A model generated the notes under the pieces. That model ran no database searches and was not told the DNA's origin. It worked only from the letters and a program-made list of their open reading frames with translations. The position numbers and the translations under genes are program-made. Below, piece after piece: positions 48,131 through 60,799 of a DNA stretch of 64,000 bases (positions are counted from its first letter, which is position 1; each line of letters opens with the position of its first letter). The DNA is from Epiperipatus broadwayi (taxonomy: Eukaryota > Onychophora > Udeonychophora > Euonychophora > Peripatidae). The stretch lies in the NCBI GenBank assembly GCA_028023455.1, contig JAQFVV010000001.1:19835611-19899610 (forward strand), read 5' to 3'.

Positions 48131-50520
48131 AACAAAAGTGAAATTTAACAGTGGGTTCAATGTTTCAAAAATATTGAGGAGAGCCATTCTAGGGTACAAA
48201 GAGGGACAGTATGGAGCAATAATTAAAATCATTCATAAAATCAAAAATAGGATAAAACAAAGAGACACAAAATTTAGAATCAGTATGAATAGTAGCTTGG
48301 AAGAAATGATTAAGAGGAAGTAAGTGTGGGAGAAAATATTGAATGGAAAATCTATAAGAAGAGATCAGAGGAGAAGTAAGGATGAGATAAGAGATCAAAA
48401 AAGAAGTAAGTATGGGAGAAGAAATGAAAAAAGTAAGCATGAGTCAATATGTAAAGGAGATCATGGAAAGCTCCATGGAAGAAGTAAGCATGAGACAATG
48501 TATAGAGTTCATGGAAACCTCCAAAGACCCATCTAGGGTAATTTGAGCAGAGGGATTGGGGCATAATCTTGCTAGAAATACAGGTGAACTGAAAAACAAG
48601 AGATCAAAAGATAAGGAAAAGATAAAAAATTGAGGTGAGAAGCAAAGAGGATAGGTTAAGTATGGAGGTAAAATTGGAAGAGATAGATCAAAAGAAAGTG
48701 GAAAAAAGCAAAAGGGATAGGTTAGATATGGAAGCCAGAAATAAACAGAATGTTAGAACTGGGAGAGAAATAAAAAATTAGAACACAACAAAATATGTTA
48801 GAACTGGGAGAGATTAGAAAGTGAGTACAGCAGAATATTTTGGAAATATGGAAAAAACTTAAAAGTGAGGAATAAACAGGTGGACAGATTACAGAAGGGT
48901 TGAGAATAGACTATCAATGAAATTATAAGTAAGCTAGTAGTAAATTAAAGAACTTCTAGATAAGAATCGAGAAGAAACCAATAAGACCATATAGAAATTA
49001 AGAGGGAAGTTTAAGGTCATGAGGGATAAAGTAGAAGTGCAAGAGGCCTCTCTAAATGAGACAATAAAAAAATCAAATAGGGCCTACTAAAAAACAGAGA
49101 CCAGGGTGGAACAGATTCAGGACCAAAGGAAAGAATAAAATTCTTGCAAGACCTAGAAGAGGTACAGAGGATAAGGAAAAGCTTATATATGTTGAAGGAA
49201 ACTCTCACTCATAACAATAACATCTCAAGTCAGGAATGAACCAAGATGAGGAGCAATATCCAGTACATAAAGAAAATAATAAAGGAAATAAAGAAAAGAA
49301 ATGAAGAGCATGTGAGAAAGCATATATCTTATAAAGTTGAAAAATAGGATACTCATTAAAGGGGATAATAGGCTAGGTCAATTGAATCTCCCAACTAAAA
49401 TCAATACAGTGAATGAACTTAAGTAGTCTATGAATGCAGAAAAAGATAGTCTAATTGTTGTGGACCAAATAAATGACTGAGAAATTCCCAGTTTGGGAAA
49501 GAGAGTAAGATCATAGGATTGGATAATATACCTGAGGGCCTGTATGTGAGTGCAGAAAATCATCCAGAGAAGATACCCAAGCTGGAGTCTTACAAATTGT
49601 GAGCATTTACCATTTCATAATCATTCTCCTTGGGAGATCCAAAAACAAGACTTCAGTCACATGGACATTGCAAGAGGAACCATTGTTAAACCAGAAGGTC
49701 CAGTTGGCCCAATCGCCAGACCAATACTCCACTGAATTACCAGGAAACAGGAATGACCTAAACCCCATTGCTGACATCATAAAAAAAGATCAGAATCTTT
49801 TAGAGGTAGAAAATAGAGATGAACAGAATATCTTGGATCTAAAAAATAGAAACAAATGGGATCATTTTGCTATGAGAAAATGAACCAACAGATGTCACAG
49901 GACACTTTAGAGACAGAGGAAAGAAATAAATGGGATATTTGAGAGGTAGTTTATAGGGATTAGCATAATATTTCACACATGACAGAAAAAAATGAACTGG
50001 ATGGCATAGATATGGAAGATAGAAATGGACAGAATATTATAGATATAGAGGGAAAACTAGAAACCAAAAGACCACAGGACCCATTAGAGACAAAAAAAAA
50101 ATTGCCCAAGATATTTTGGAAGGGGAAGAAAAAGACAAACAGGATGATTTGGCTGAAAAAGATAAAAGAAATCAAATGAAAGTTGATTTTATGTGGAATG
50201 GGGAGAATAAGGATAAACAGAACATTATCGATATGGAAGAGCAGACCAAACAGGATACTTTACATGAGGGAGATAGAAACAAATGTAATAAATATTAGAG
50301 GACAGAGCTAATTGGGAGCAGAATAAACAGAAGACTTGAGATGAGAAAGATAGAAACAAGTGAATGAAGTTAGAATTGAAAGAAAAATTAAATGATAGAG
50401 CTAATCAAAAGCAAATAGCCATTCATTGGGAAAGTGATAGAAGTGATGTCAGAATTAATATAAAGCAGAAGGCTATGAGCAGGAATTTTCTGAATAAAAA
50501 ACCAACTAAGGGTTTGAATC
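48131..50520 (+). pseudogene. Purine-rich block encoding degenerate charged repeats
   Basis: For about 2.4 kb the plus strand is strongly A+G-rich, unlike both flanks. Translation gives Lys, Arg, Glu, Asp, Gln and Asn-rich phrases in changing frames. A loose unit of about 13-14 residues recurs, for example NRDEQNILDLKNRNKWD, MEDRNGQNIIDIE and NKDKQNIIDMEEQTKQD (49.8-50.26 kb). Around 49.38-49.60 kb less repetitive phrases appear (SLIVVDQIND, GLDNIPEGLYVSAENHPEKI). Repeats such as gaagtaagyatg recur at 48.36-48.50 kb. Frequent stops and shifts indicate a dead gene, possibly of a mobile element, with a coiled or charged repeat protein. I recognise no family. Confidence 0.45.
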
Positions 50521-51239
50521 TTATGACCTGGGAATAGATGCATAAGGGAATATAGAAAATACTTGTCCTGTAGGGACCCATACCAAATTGTTAAACATTA
50601 TAAGGATAATGCATATAAGTTGTAAAATGAAGATGCCTTTATATGTAGTGATTACAACTGCAGTCTGAAACCATTTGTAGATTTGCCCCCAGATAAGCAA
50701 AGTGGTCATGGATCATTCATGGATCAGCCCCATAACCATATATCTATTATAAAAATTATCTAACTTACCACATAGGCACAAACCTTATAAATATTTATCA
50801 ACTAACCACACTAATCACTTCTATTTATATAATCATTGTTCTAGACACCAGTGGGAGAGAACTTTAGATTAAACAGAATGGGATGGGATTGTTTATGTCA
50901 AAAAGGGGAAATGTAACTAGCTGGCAAGGTAATAAAAAATATTAATGACATAAAGTTACTGTCACTTGACTCCAACTTAGATTCATAAGTGTACTCATTA
51001 TTTAATATTGAATATATGTAAAAAAAAAATTATTTTTTTTTGCATTTGTAACTGTGGGGATATGAAATGCTATACTTCTCTTGTCACATACATTTCATCT
51101 ATTTACTCCTCCAACCTCTACCTGTTCCAGGTTTAAACCCTTAAAGAGTATCATCTTAAGATGCCTATATAGTTGTACATGGATAGTTGCATATATATAT
51201 ATATAAGACATATTTTGCAACCTGTAAAAATCTTCGTAT

Positions 51240-51287
<48 letters not shown>

Positions 51288-52140
51288 GAACACTAATGTA
51301 TGTAATCTAATGGATATAGATATATTACAGCAATAAATTTATTGTAAAGTAAAATAGATTTTAAATTATAGTTTAATTCTATTTATAAGTTAATTTGTAT
51401 TTAATTTGCTTAAATCACATATGTATAGGTGTATTCCACATACCAACTTCATACATATATAGTGTCTTCCGATCATTTACTGTATTTTTCCAAATTTGTT
51501 TAAAATAATCTGCAAAACAAAATCACATCATGCACACCTATTTTAGCATAATGCTATGATTAAATCTAAAAATTTGTTTAGACAATAAATTTTGTCAAAA
51601 ATATATTCTATCATGTAAACAAGATTTAGACAACCATAACTAATGCTAACATTTTCTGAGAAAAGTAAATGATCAAACTTTGCAAAACATCCTGTTCAGG
51701 GGATAAAACAAAAGATAAATGTTATTTTGGTAACTTAAAATATAAAATTTTAATGTGGCTAATTGCTTCTCTTACTCAAGAAAATTAGTTATTAAAATTA
51801 TAACATGGGCTCAAGTGAGTATAAATAGGTTAATTTTTTCTATGTAAAAATACTATGTAAACTTTTAGGAAGCATCTGCTACCATAGTTCATGCCAGTTT
51901 GAACTTTAACATAGCAGTGTAGGGTGAGCCAGAATTACTGTTTTCCAAGCCCAGTGAATAGTGATACTGCTTGTAAATAAAACTAAAGTTGTTGATACTT
52001 GAATCCCTAAAAATATAATAATGACACCACAGTATAAAAGCAAAATAATACATACTTGTTAAGAAAACAAAAAGAAACTTTTTGAAACAATAATTAATGA
52101 AAATTATAAACTGACTATGGGATATCATCAAAAAAATATC
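50521..52140. other. AT-rich DNA with a PLE end fragment and TA tracts
   Basis: No gene was found. A purine tract aaaaaggggaaatg (50900-50913) followed by TGTAAC resembles a polypurine tract with an LTR start, but I found no matching second LTR. From 51.19 to 51.29 kb are TA tracts around a PLE end fragment. Confidence 0.5.
51191..51285 (+). repeat. (TA)n tracts enclosing a PLE 3'-end fragment
   Basis: TA tracts at 51191-51205 and 51244-51285 (about 21 units) enclose a 38-bp piece with gcaacctgtaaaaatctt and gtatcaac. That piece matches the 3' end of the PLE at 43.54-43.60 kb (minus strand gcaactcatgaaaatctt then tatcaac), and both run into TA repeats on the same side. Confidence 0.65.
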
Positions 52141-53640
52141 CTAATGTTGTGGTGAAAACAAACAAAATGGATCCAATAAAAGCAGGTGATGGAGTATTTG
52201 GCAACAATAGAGCCACTACAATGCATAAAAATTTAGACACAAAAAAATCATACACAACCATCACACAAACTATCATACAAATAATATAAAAAATAATATG
52301 TTTGCAATAAAAAATAAAACAGTCCCAAGATTTAGAAAAACAAACTCAAATGATATAAAACAGCTGGATTTAAAGATTCAGGAGAACCAACCCCCTCCCT
52401 TTGCACATTGGACCAATGGTGCCCTAGAAACAATCAATGAATGCTTTAATAACATGATCCCAAGGGGAATATAAATATATTGCTTAAAAGATTTTTTTTC
52501 CCTGCATTTGATAATAATAGCTGTCACAGATGCAAATATTTCACTCCATCATTTCCCACAATTGTTATTATATCAAGCAATAACTAAAAAGGAACTGTGG
52601 GAAACAACTGTAAAAATCATGGACCACACAAATCCCAGATACCTCACTATTGGGTATTTTGATATTAGATAAAAGAATTGATTTCAGAACAAAATCAAAA
52701 CCTTAGCAATTATACAAATGTTATAGTTGACCAAGATTGTAAAAATCATCACATAATAGGAATAATTAAAAACATATACTTTGGATACATGATTTTTCAA
52801 AAAGAATAGAGCCATTTGGTAAAGTAATAGCATTTTAATCAATATACCTCATAAAACCCCAATACCAATATACAGCAATAGTTGTGACTTTAAATTGAAA
52901 TTACACACATTGATCCAGAATCCATATCTACACAGATTTCAGATCAGGAAGCTATGTTGTGCCTACTCACTGTTATGCATATGGCAAGAGTGGCCACCTA
53001 GCCACACAGTTCATTGATAGCCACTGATACAGGCTTAGCCAGAAAACAATCAACACAACAAATGTCAACATGAAGATAAAAAAAAATTTACAGACCCCAT
53101 CACTAGCAATTCAATTAATCAACATCAATACAAAAACAATTACTGTGAAATTAAGCCTCTGAACACATTCATTCAGAAGAAAACACAAACATACTTGAGT
53201 CTAACAATAAATTAATTGAATAATATAAATGTAAGATCTCAACACATGGTTCAAAATCAAACACATATCTGATATATCACAAATACAAAGTTATATCATA
53301 AATTAATAATATGACAGACTCAAATCTGGATATATTCAATGACACCTATAACTGCACAATAACAAGCATGCTGCACATAATAATAAGCAAAATATCTGCA
53401 AATATCATAATCACTAACTCCATGCCTCCTTCCCATAGAAACAACTTCAACAGAAAACAAAAACCAAGCTGGTTACCCAAGAAAAATAATCTAAAAGAGC
53501 CAAAACAGATGGAAACAGTAATTTAATGGAAATGATTTACCAAGTGGCAGAAGACTTCATACCCATGGAGTTTGGTAGTAATCAAGCCATTGATAAATGC
53601 TCACAAATATCTACAGAATACATAGAAGCTTCACAGATAT
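52141..53640 (+). pseudogene. Relic of a gag/ORF1-like frame with a mutated zinc knuckle
   Basis: Plus-strand phrases are protein-like in changing frames: NQPPPFAHWTNGALETIN near 52.39-52.43 kb, LYQAITKKELWETTVKIM near 52.57-52.62 kb, and CYAYGKSGHLATQF at 52971-53012. The last fits a retroelement zinc knuckle (C-x2-C-x4-H-x4-C) in which the second Cys has become Tyr and the fourth ligand Cys has become Phe; the His stands. A knuckle near the end of such a frame is typical of gag or LINE ORF1 nucleic-acid-binding proteins. Stops are frequent, so it is dead. The host element is unknown. Confidence 0.45.
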
Positions 53641-53690
53641 TAAAACACCATGCAAAACCAATATGAAGTCAATCAGTACACACTACTGAA

Positions 53691-54436
53691 GATAAAAATA
53701 GAGTGGTTGTCTTATCTTTTGTACCTAAATTTAATTATGTAGCTTAAAAGCATGAAGATGTTTTTATTCACTTTACATGCATTAATTTATTTCTATATAT
53801 TAATGTTTGCAAATTTTTTCAATTTGCCATGTGTTAATATTACACACTATTAAAAATTATATAATATTCAATTTTATCTGCTAACATCTGTGATCATATG
53901 TAATTTAAACAGAATACAAAGCATCTTAGTTTGAGAGCATGAAAATGGTTTATTGACTTTACATCCATTAATTTTTTTTTATATATTAATGTTTGCTATT
54001 TTTTTCCAATTTACCAGGTGTTGATATTATGAACTATTAGAAACTATGTACTATTCAATTTTATATACTAGTGCAGAAATCATATAGAATTTAAACTGAA
54101 TTAATGTTATGAAATATTAAAAACTAAGTAATATTTAATTTTATATAAATAATAGTAATAGCACAGAGATCATATGTAATTTAAACAGAATTATGTTTAA
54201 ATTCCATACGATCTCTGCATAAGTAAATAAAATTGAATATTACATAGTTTATAATAGTTTGTAATTTTAACACATGGTAAATTGAAAAATTTTGCAAACG
54301 TTAATATATAGAAATAAATTAATGAATATAAAGTAAAATAAATAAAAAAATATTTTCACATTTCCAAACTAAGATGTTTTAGATTGGTCTATATATTTAA
54401 ATGTATATATAAAACATAAGATGACCACTCTTATCT
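53691..54436. mobile_element. Inverted-repeat element (non-autonomous DNA transposon-like), about 745 bp
   Basis: The left end GATAAAAATAGAGTGGTTGTCTT and the right end, read on the minus strand as GATAAGAGTGGTCATCTT, are inverted copies. The similarity continues inward for about 200 bp (53.70-53.92 against 54.19-54.43 kb). The middle holds further direct partial copies of the same stretch (53.91-54.10 and 54.11-54.19 kb), each ending in a CATATGTAATTTAAACAGAAT-like phrase. No coding capacity and no clear target duplication. Superfamily unknown. Confidence 0.65.
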
Positions 54437-57400
54437 TTCAAAAGTCTCTATCTTATGCTTGGGGTTGAGAATAATCTCAGTACTCAATAAGACATTGTTG
54501 AGCTATTATAACAACATTACAGTGTATGTGCTTAGAGCGTAAATCCCTTCTGTTTAAAGTAAATTATTCTGATATATTTATCATTATAATTACCCAAATT
54601 CTATGTTAATGATATATCCAATACATATTTAAATATTTACTGCATGAATTACATAAATAAAAATATATATTTCCTAAACAAAAACAATGTCAGATAACAA
54701 GCAATTGATCATATATTCAAGCTCTGTCAAAAGCATTATTTTTATTTGATTTAATTTGTTTTATTATGAACATAACAAATGTTACTAAAAATAAAAATTC
54801 TAGCCAGTTATAAAAATATATAGCTAGTTGTTTGTTTTTTTTAAAAAAAAAATGTTATTTACAAAATCACTATGGATATCCATATTCAAAATCAAAAAGT
54901 TGTCTCCTAATTCGTTAGATTATACAACATAATATAAATTTATTTTTTTCTAATAAAAAAACTTAAACATTTTAAATATATAAAAATATATCACTATACA
55001 TCTCTAATAAAAAACAGGCATCGTGAATGCTCCACATTGCCATCTTTCTATTTTTGATTTTTTTTCTCCTCTTCATTAAAATTATTTATAAATTTTCTAT
55101 CTTGTACATCTAATCCCTTTCATCCATTCACAGACACTTTCAAAATAAGTGCAAATCTTTTTGTTTTCTTTCCTAATTTATTTTAAAACTTAAATGTTTC
55201 TCTTTCTCTTCCTTCCAATAGTTCACTATTATAACATCAACTTCAATTTTTCCTACTCTTATCCATATCTACATCCATATATTACTTTTTTTAAATGTTA
55301 AAGCAACATAAGGTTTCTAAATATAAAATTTAAATTATTATTTTTACTTAGTTTATTAATTAAAATTTTTTTTTACTTGAGTAACATGGATAATCTGTTA
55401 TTTGTTTATAATAAAAATAATTTATTGCCTGCTTTTCTGAAGTGTGTATTATAATTATTTTTCTTTTAGTGTGAACATTGTTGAACTTTTTCCAAGTACC
55501 AAGGATATTTTTCTTTCTTTTTTTCATACAGTCATCCTTTAAATTTCAGTAACATAATAAGTTAATTTTAATTTTTTTCTATATTTGAATTTTTTTCCCA
55601 GTAGTTTAAATAATATAAAGGTCAAGATTTTCAAATGGCATTCATATTACAAAATAATGTTTAACATTTTTTGGTAATTTACTTGTTGAGGTTTTTTTTT
55701 AAAATATTGCATCTAACAATATAATACTTTTATATTTAGCTATTAGGATATATATATAATTATTAAAATTGAGACTCCAAAAAAGAATATACTATTAAGA
55801 AAAAAAATTCTTTTTAGCCCTCATTGAACAGGACAAATTCTTAACATAAAGTACATATATTCTTGACAATACACCTATTATTATAAAATAAACATAACAT
55901 AGTAAATAAAATAAGTGGGTTGCTTCTCAACTTTCACAAAACAACAGCATAATTAATTTGTCGATATTCATCTTTAAATTTGGAATTGAAAAAAAAATAC
56001 TATTTTGTCTCTGATTGAGACAATGAATGTATTTTCAGATATCTTAATAAATACATGTATGTGTAATTATTATATTTGATATTGCTAAGTAAATTATGTA
56101 GTTATATCAGAGATTTACCAATTAAATCACACTGTTAAGTATAGATAGAATTAAATTATAACTATTTCCTAATGATTGTTAAGTCACTGGTTTAAGTATG
56201 CTTTGAACATAGGCTAGCATTTAAAGGCAATTTTATTATTGTGCTATCCCCACTGGTTAATAATGCCTAATAAAAATGAATTCAGTAATTGAAAAACACA
56301 GTCTATTCCCTAATAATAATAATAATAATAATAAAAATATTATTAAACTCCATAAAGTGATAAAAAAAATATAAAACCATTTTAGTTTTAAAATGGAAAT
56401 GCACTTTAAATATTAGATATAAAATCACTAATTTTATAAATATAAAAAAGGCAGTATTAATTATTTAACTCACTGGGAGATAGAAAATGTAAATTATTTA
56501 GACTTATATTACAATACAAAGTCACATTTGAAAAAATGAGGGAAATTATCTAGATAATGTGTTTACATAAAGAAGACTACAAACTAAAATTACATGAGAA
56601 ATTTTATTTCCTGAAATGGAAAATATTTGAGTAATAAAAGTACGATAAGTATGCAGACAAAAACAAAAAAAGAAACAACTTGTGAAATTTATGAAATAAG
56701 ATAAAATGTGTATTATAAAAGTAAAATAAAAAATAACAAATTAATGTTCAGCAGAATTTGATTATATATTTAGTAAAAGAAAAAAATATATTTCAAGACT
56801 GTAATGTATTTTAAAAGATTCAATTCAGGACATTATCATTGATTAATAAGAATATAGTATATGCATTATTACAAAAAAAGATAGATAAAAAATGTTAACA
56901 AACTAAATTCAAAGGTATGTAGTAAATTTATTCTAAAATTAAAAGCAATTTGTAAAATAATCTATTATTTTAAAAATGGCCTGTAATTGAAAGAAACCAA
57001 TAAGGAAATAACAGATATTTTATTTATAAAAAATAAACAGCATAATACAATAAAGTTGCTTCAATTCCAAATTTATTTATTTATTAATAAAACAAAGCAA
57101 TGTGCATAATAAATGAGAATATAATAATAATTGTAAAATAGCTTAAAAAGAATTTATTATGCAAAATGACCTCTATAATATAATGCAGTCTAGAAATCCT
57201 GGAGCTCAAGATCATGAATTAGGCTCTAGTTCTATTTCTTCCAATACTCAAAGTTTTTATATATCTTCTCAGCAACAAAATATTTGATTTTTTTATATGC
57301 GTAATTATATAAAATAGTAAGGAAGAGATTTATAAAGTTTATGATGGCAAGAAAAAACTTTAGAAAAGAAAAAAAAAATTCAAAGTTATAAAGTATTATC

Positions 57401-57530
57401 TTGCTTTTTGAAAAAAGTTATTTCAACAATAAAAAATGGTATAGATAATAATAACTATAAACATTGAAATGTTGTAAGGACAAGATATTTTTTAAAAAGT
57501 AATAAAAACATAGAAAAAACGCCAGAAAAG
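54437..57530. other. AT-rich DNA without recognised genes
   Basis: No supported gene. A C+T-rich patch at 55.03-55.27 kb has no readable product, and a (TAA)n microsatellite lies at 56311-56333. Confidence 0.5.
56311..56333. repeat. (TAA)n microsatellite
   Basis: About eight TAA units in an uninterrupted tract. Confidence 0.9.
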
Positions 57531-57539
57531 ATAGACTAA

Positions 57540-58050
57540 ATATCTAAACAAAATAAGGACACCCTATATAGGAGATACTATGTTTTTAAAATGATAAAAA
57601 AAAATGGTTACAAAAAATACAGGACTCTAACCAACTAAACATATATATAGGATTTCAAAATGATAACAGAATAATATTCCACATTCAACAATTAAAGGAA
57701 CTAATAAAAAAATTAATGAGACAAATTTGGAAGAATATTTATTAAAATATATAAGAATTGATAAAATTCATTGACAATTCTAAAATACAATATTAATATT
57801 GGGAAGAAAATAAAGAAGAGAAATTCCTTCTCTATACAACAATACATAAAAGTTTATCCAGTACTTTGTTGAGTAATATGAAATGCAAAAGTTTTAAAAT
57901 AAATGGATATATTACTCAAGTCAATTGGATATTACAACTATTTCAAAATTTCTCAAGACATTAAATGATTTATGAAAGAAAAGCAAAAATTTAGGATTAA
58001 ATATGAATACTAAACAGCCTAAAATAATGTCCAATGTGTATTTTTAAAGG
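57540..58050 (+). pseudogene. Very decayed RTE-type reverse transcriptase
   Basis: Aligned by eye to the intact RT at 13.7-15.6 kb, the plus strand keeps the motif order. LQKIQDSNQLN then GFQNDNRIIFHIQQLKELI (57.61-57.71 kb) fits the LQRTLDFHKPREQAGF to STIDHIQVLREVI stretch. A poor motif A follows near 57.76 kb. INGYITQV is followed by DITTISKFLKTLNDL (57928-57972), matching the end of motif C and beyond. KNLGLNMNTKQPKIMSNVYF (57.98-58.04 kb) is a clear motif D. Many stops remain. The residues are A/T-biased, as expected of old, neutrally decaying DNA. Confidence 0.6.
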
Positions 58051-60799
58051 TAAAGATTGGTAATAGCATGGGAAAATTATTAATGTAAATAAAATTTAAA
58101 GTATAAAAATATTCACAGAAATAATTAAAAATGAGTGAATGTGTTTTTGTTTTGTTTTTTGATAGAAATTACTTAATCCAAAAAAAAGGTTTACTTATTT
58201 GCATTAAAAAGGAAAATTTTCAACAAATAGAATATACATGGTTTATCAATAAAGTTGTATTTAGATAACTGAAGAGTATAAAACAAAGTATAAAAATATA
58301 TAAAACACAATTTACAAAAAATTCCCTAATACTATAGGCAAAAGATAACACTGGCAACTATTAATGAAAAATCAAAAACATTTTTAACTTTTCCTGTCAG
58401 ATTTGAATACAGATATTAGAAAATATTTGAACATTGAAAATACAATGATAACATAGATAAAATTAAAAGGCAAAACAACTAGTGAATTTATGGAATTAAA
58501 TAAATAATGTATAAAACAACTAGTAAATTTATGGAATAAAATAAATAATACATTACTTTTTTTAAAAATAAAATTTTAAAAATAAAAAAGATGCGAACGC
58601 ATTTAATTCAAGATGTGGCTGAGTTTGATTATATTTTGACTATAAAAAAAACACCTTTTCAAGATTATAATGTGTTTTTCCAGAATTAGTTCTAAACTAT
58701 ATTCCAAAACATTAACATACTAAAAAGTCGATCACAAATTAGATGAATGAATAATATAAAAAATTTAATGTATGAATAAAGGGAAAAAAACTATGGAATA
58801 GAAATACTGTAATAACCTATATTATATATTGTATAGATAATTAAAACTGATAAGAGAAAATAAAAAATAAATCTATTGATGTCTTTTATATTTAAGATGG
58901 CAGGCTAATTTACTAAATTGCCATCTGTTCTAGTAATAATAAAAAAAACTATTATTGTGAAATAAAAAATAAAATTAATTTACATATATAGATATTTTTA
59001 AATAAAAAGTATTTTTTCTACTCTTATAAATGTATTTATTTTATAAATACACTTGAGTAATATTCATGTTACTCGGTTATAACGCCAATAAGATGCAGAC
59101 AGATTGTTGAGAAAATTGATGATTTACTCAGACAAATAATCTGAAATTAAAACGCATGTATCTTAATTATTTGACTTTAGTACAGCATTGATTCCTGCTA
59201 TTCAGTCCAAATCAGAGGAGAGCAAAGATCTTTGGGATAATTATTCTCAATTAAAAATAATATTAACTAATGATAATAAATGAAATATGCAATAAAAAAC
59301 ATTTAATTCATTAAATATTCGCACTTCTTTGTTTTTAATAATAACAAAAAGACAATAATGCAGAAACTTTAAAAAATAAACAAAAAACTCACAACAGACT
59401 GAATACTTAAACAAATTAATTAAACTGTTAGTAACTTCAGGAAATAAGCTTTCTACTATCAATATATAGAAGTAATGAAATTTAGATCAAGTAATAACTC
59501 TTCACAATACGTTTTACTATAATTTATAGTTTGCAATTTTCTTGTATATAGATAATGTAAAAATTAAAATTAGCATACTTAGCTTAAGTTATTAAACATC
59601 AATTTAAATAGTATTTAGCATATCACTCATTTTCTTCAAAAAAATGAGAATACTTATTCTAAGTTGTATATCTTGTTTGTTGAATAAGTGAATCTAATAG
59701 TCAGAATGTTTTGATAAATAATATCTTTTTAAAAGGTGTTTTTTATTAACTGAAAGACTTTTCCGACATAACAGGCACATTGATTTACTATTTCTTTCTA
59801 TAAAAAATATGCATTGGTCCATTTGTTTTTAAATGCATAATTTTATTTGTCAATATTTCTTATCTTACTCCATGTAGCCATCCTAACAAAAAAAATGCAA
59901 AATAATAATAAAATGAAGTAAAATTCAAGTTTTATTTTTGCTAATTATATGTTCATTTGTAAAAACCACTATAAAAACAAAAACATGCTCTCAGCAGCAT
60001 AAATTAGATCAGTAGTCAGATAGTAGATCACACTATGTAAATTTGTGGGAATAATGCACCTCTGATACAATGAAGTAGAATTATTATAAAGATTGGAGAG
60101 AGTAAAATATATTATTGACTAAATAAATATTTTATTTTATTTAGGTCTTAATTCAATGTTCGCATCACATTGTGTATGGGTTTAAATAGAAGTTTTATGC
60201 AGGTCCATTTTATATATGTTTGTGAAAATATCAAGAATTTTTTTATTTATTTGTAACTTATGTGAAAAAACCTGTCACAGTTTCTATTTCAGATTCTTTA
60301 ACTCATAACAATTACAATCAGCATCACATACAACTATAAATTTTTAAATGTCTTAATTTCATATAATTTTTAAACTACATAGGTGTCCATCTCAGTATCG
60401 TCATAAATATGTCTCTATTATGCAAAAATAAAATAAGTTTGAAGTTAGCTTGCTCAGCTTAAATTTTATATCCCTTCTTTATATTTTCTTGATATATCAT
60501 ACCAGTCATAATCTTGGCAGCTGTAAATGGAAATCATCTTTTGAAGGAAAAAAAATGTCACTTTTTTACTTTTTAAGACAAATATAATAAAACTTATTGA
60601 TAATGTCATTAATAAAAAGAAAATTTACTTCATTACAGCAATTGGTTATAAAATAATAATCAACTCATTATAAAACAGCTATTGTGGTCTAGACAGTTTT
60701 AAGTTTAAATCAATTTATGCAAAAAAAATTACTACTATGTTCCATTTATAAAAACAAATATAATAAAACTTATTGTAACTAATGACAACAATAATATGA
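58051..60799. other. AT-rich DNA without recognised genes
   Basis: The start may hold further unreadable parts of the decayed RTE copy. A 41-bp phrase is duplicated at 58472-58553 (aaaacaactagt in both). Direct repeats of about 75 bp (60.59-60.65 and 60.76-60.83 kb) sit just before the next RTE relic. Nothing else is supported. Confidence 0.45.

Noticed and set aside
50900-51170. Purine tract followed by TGTAAC as a possible polypurine tract and 3' LTR
   Set aside because: No matching second LTR, no TG...CA pair that I can defend and no primer-binding site were found.
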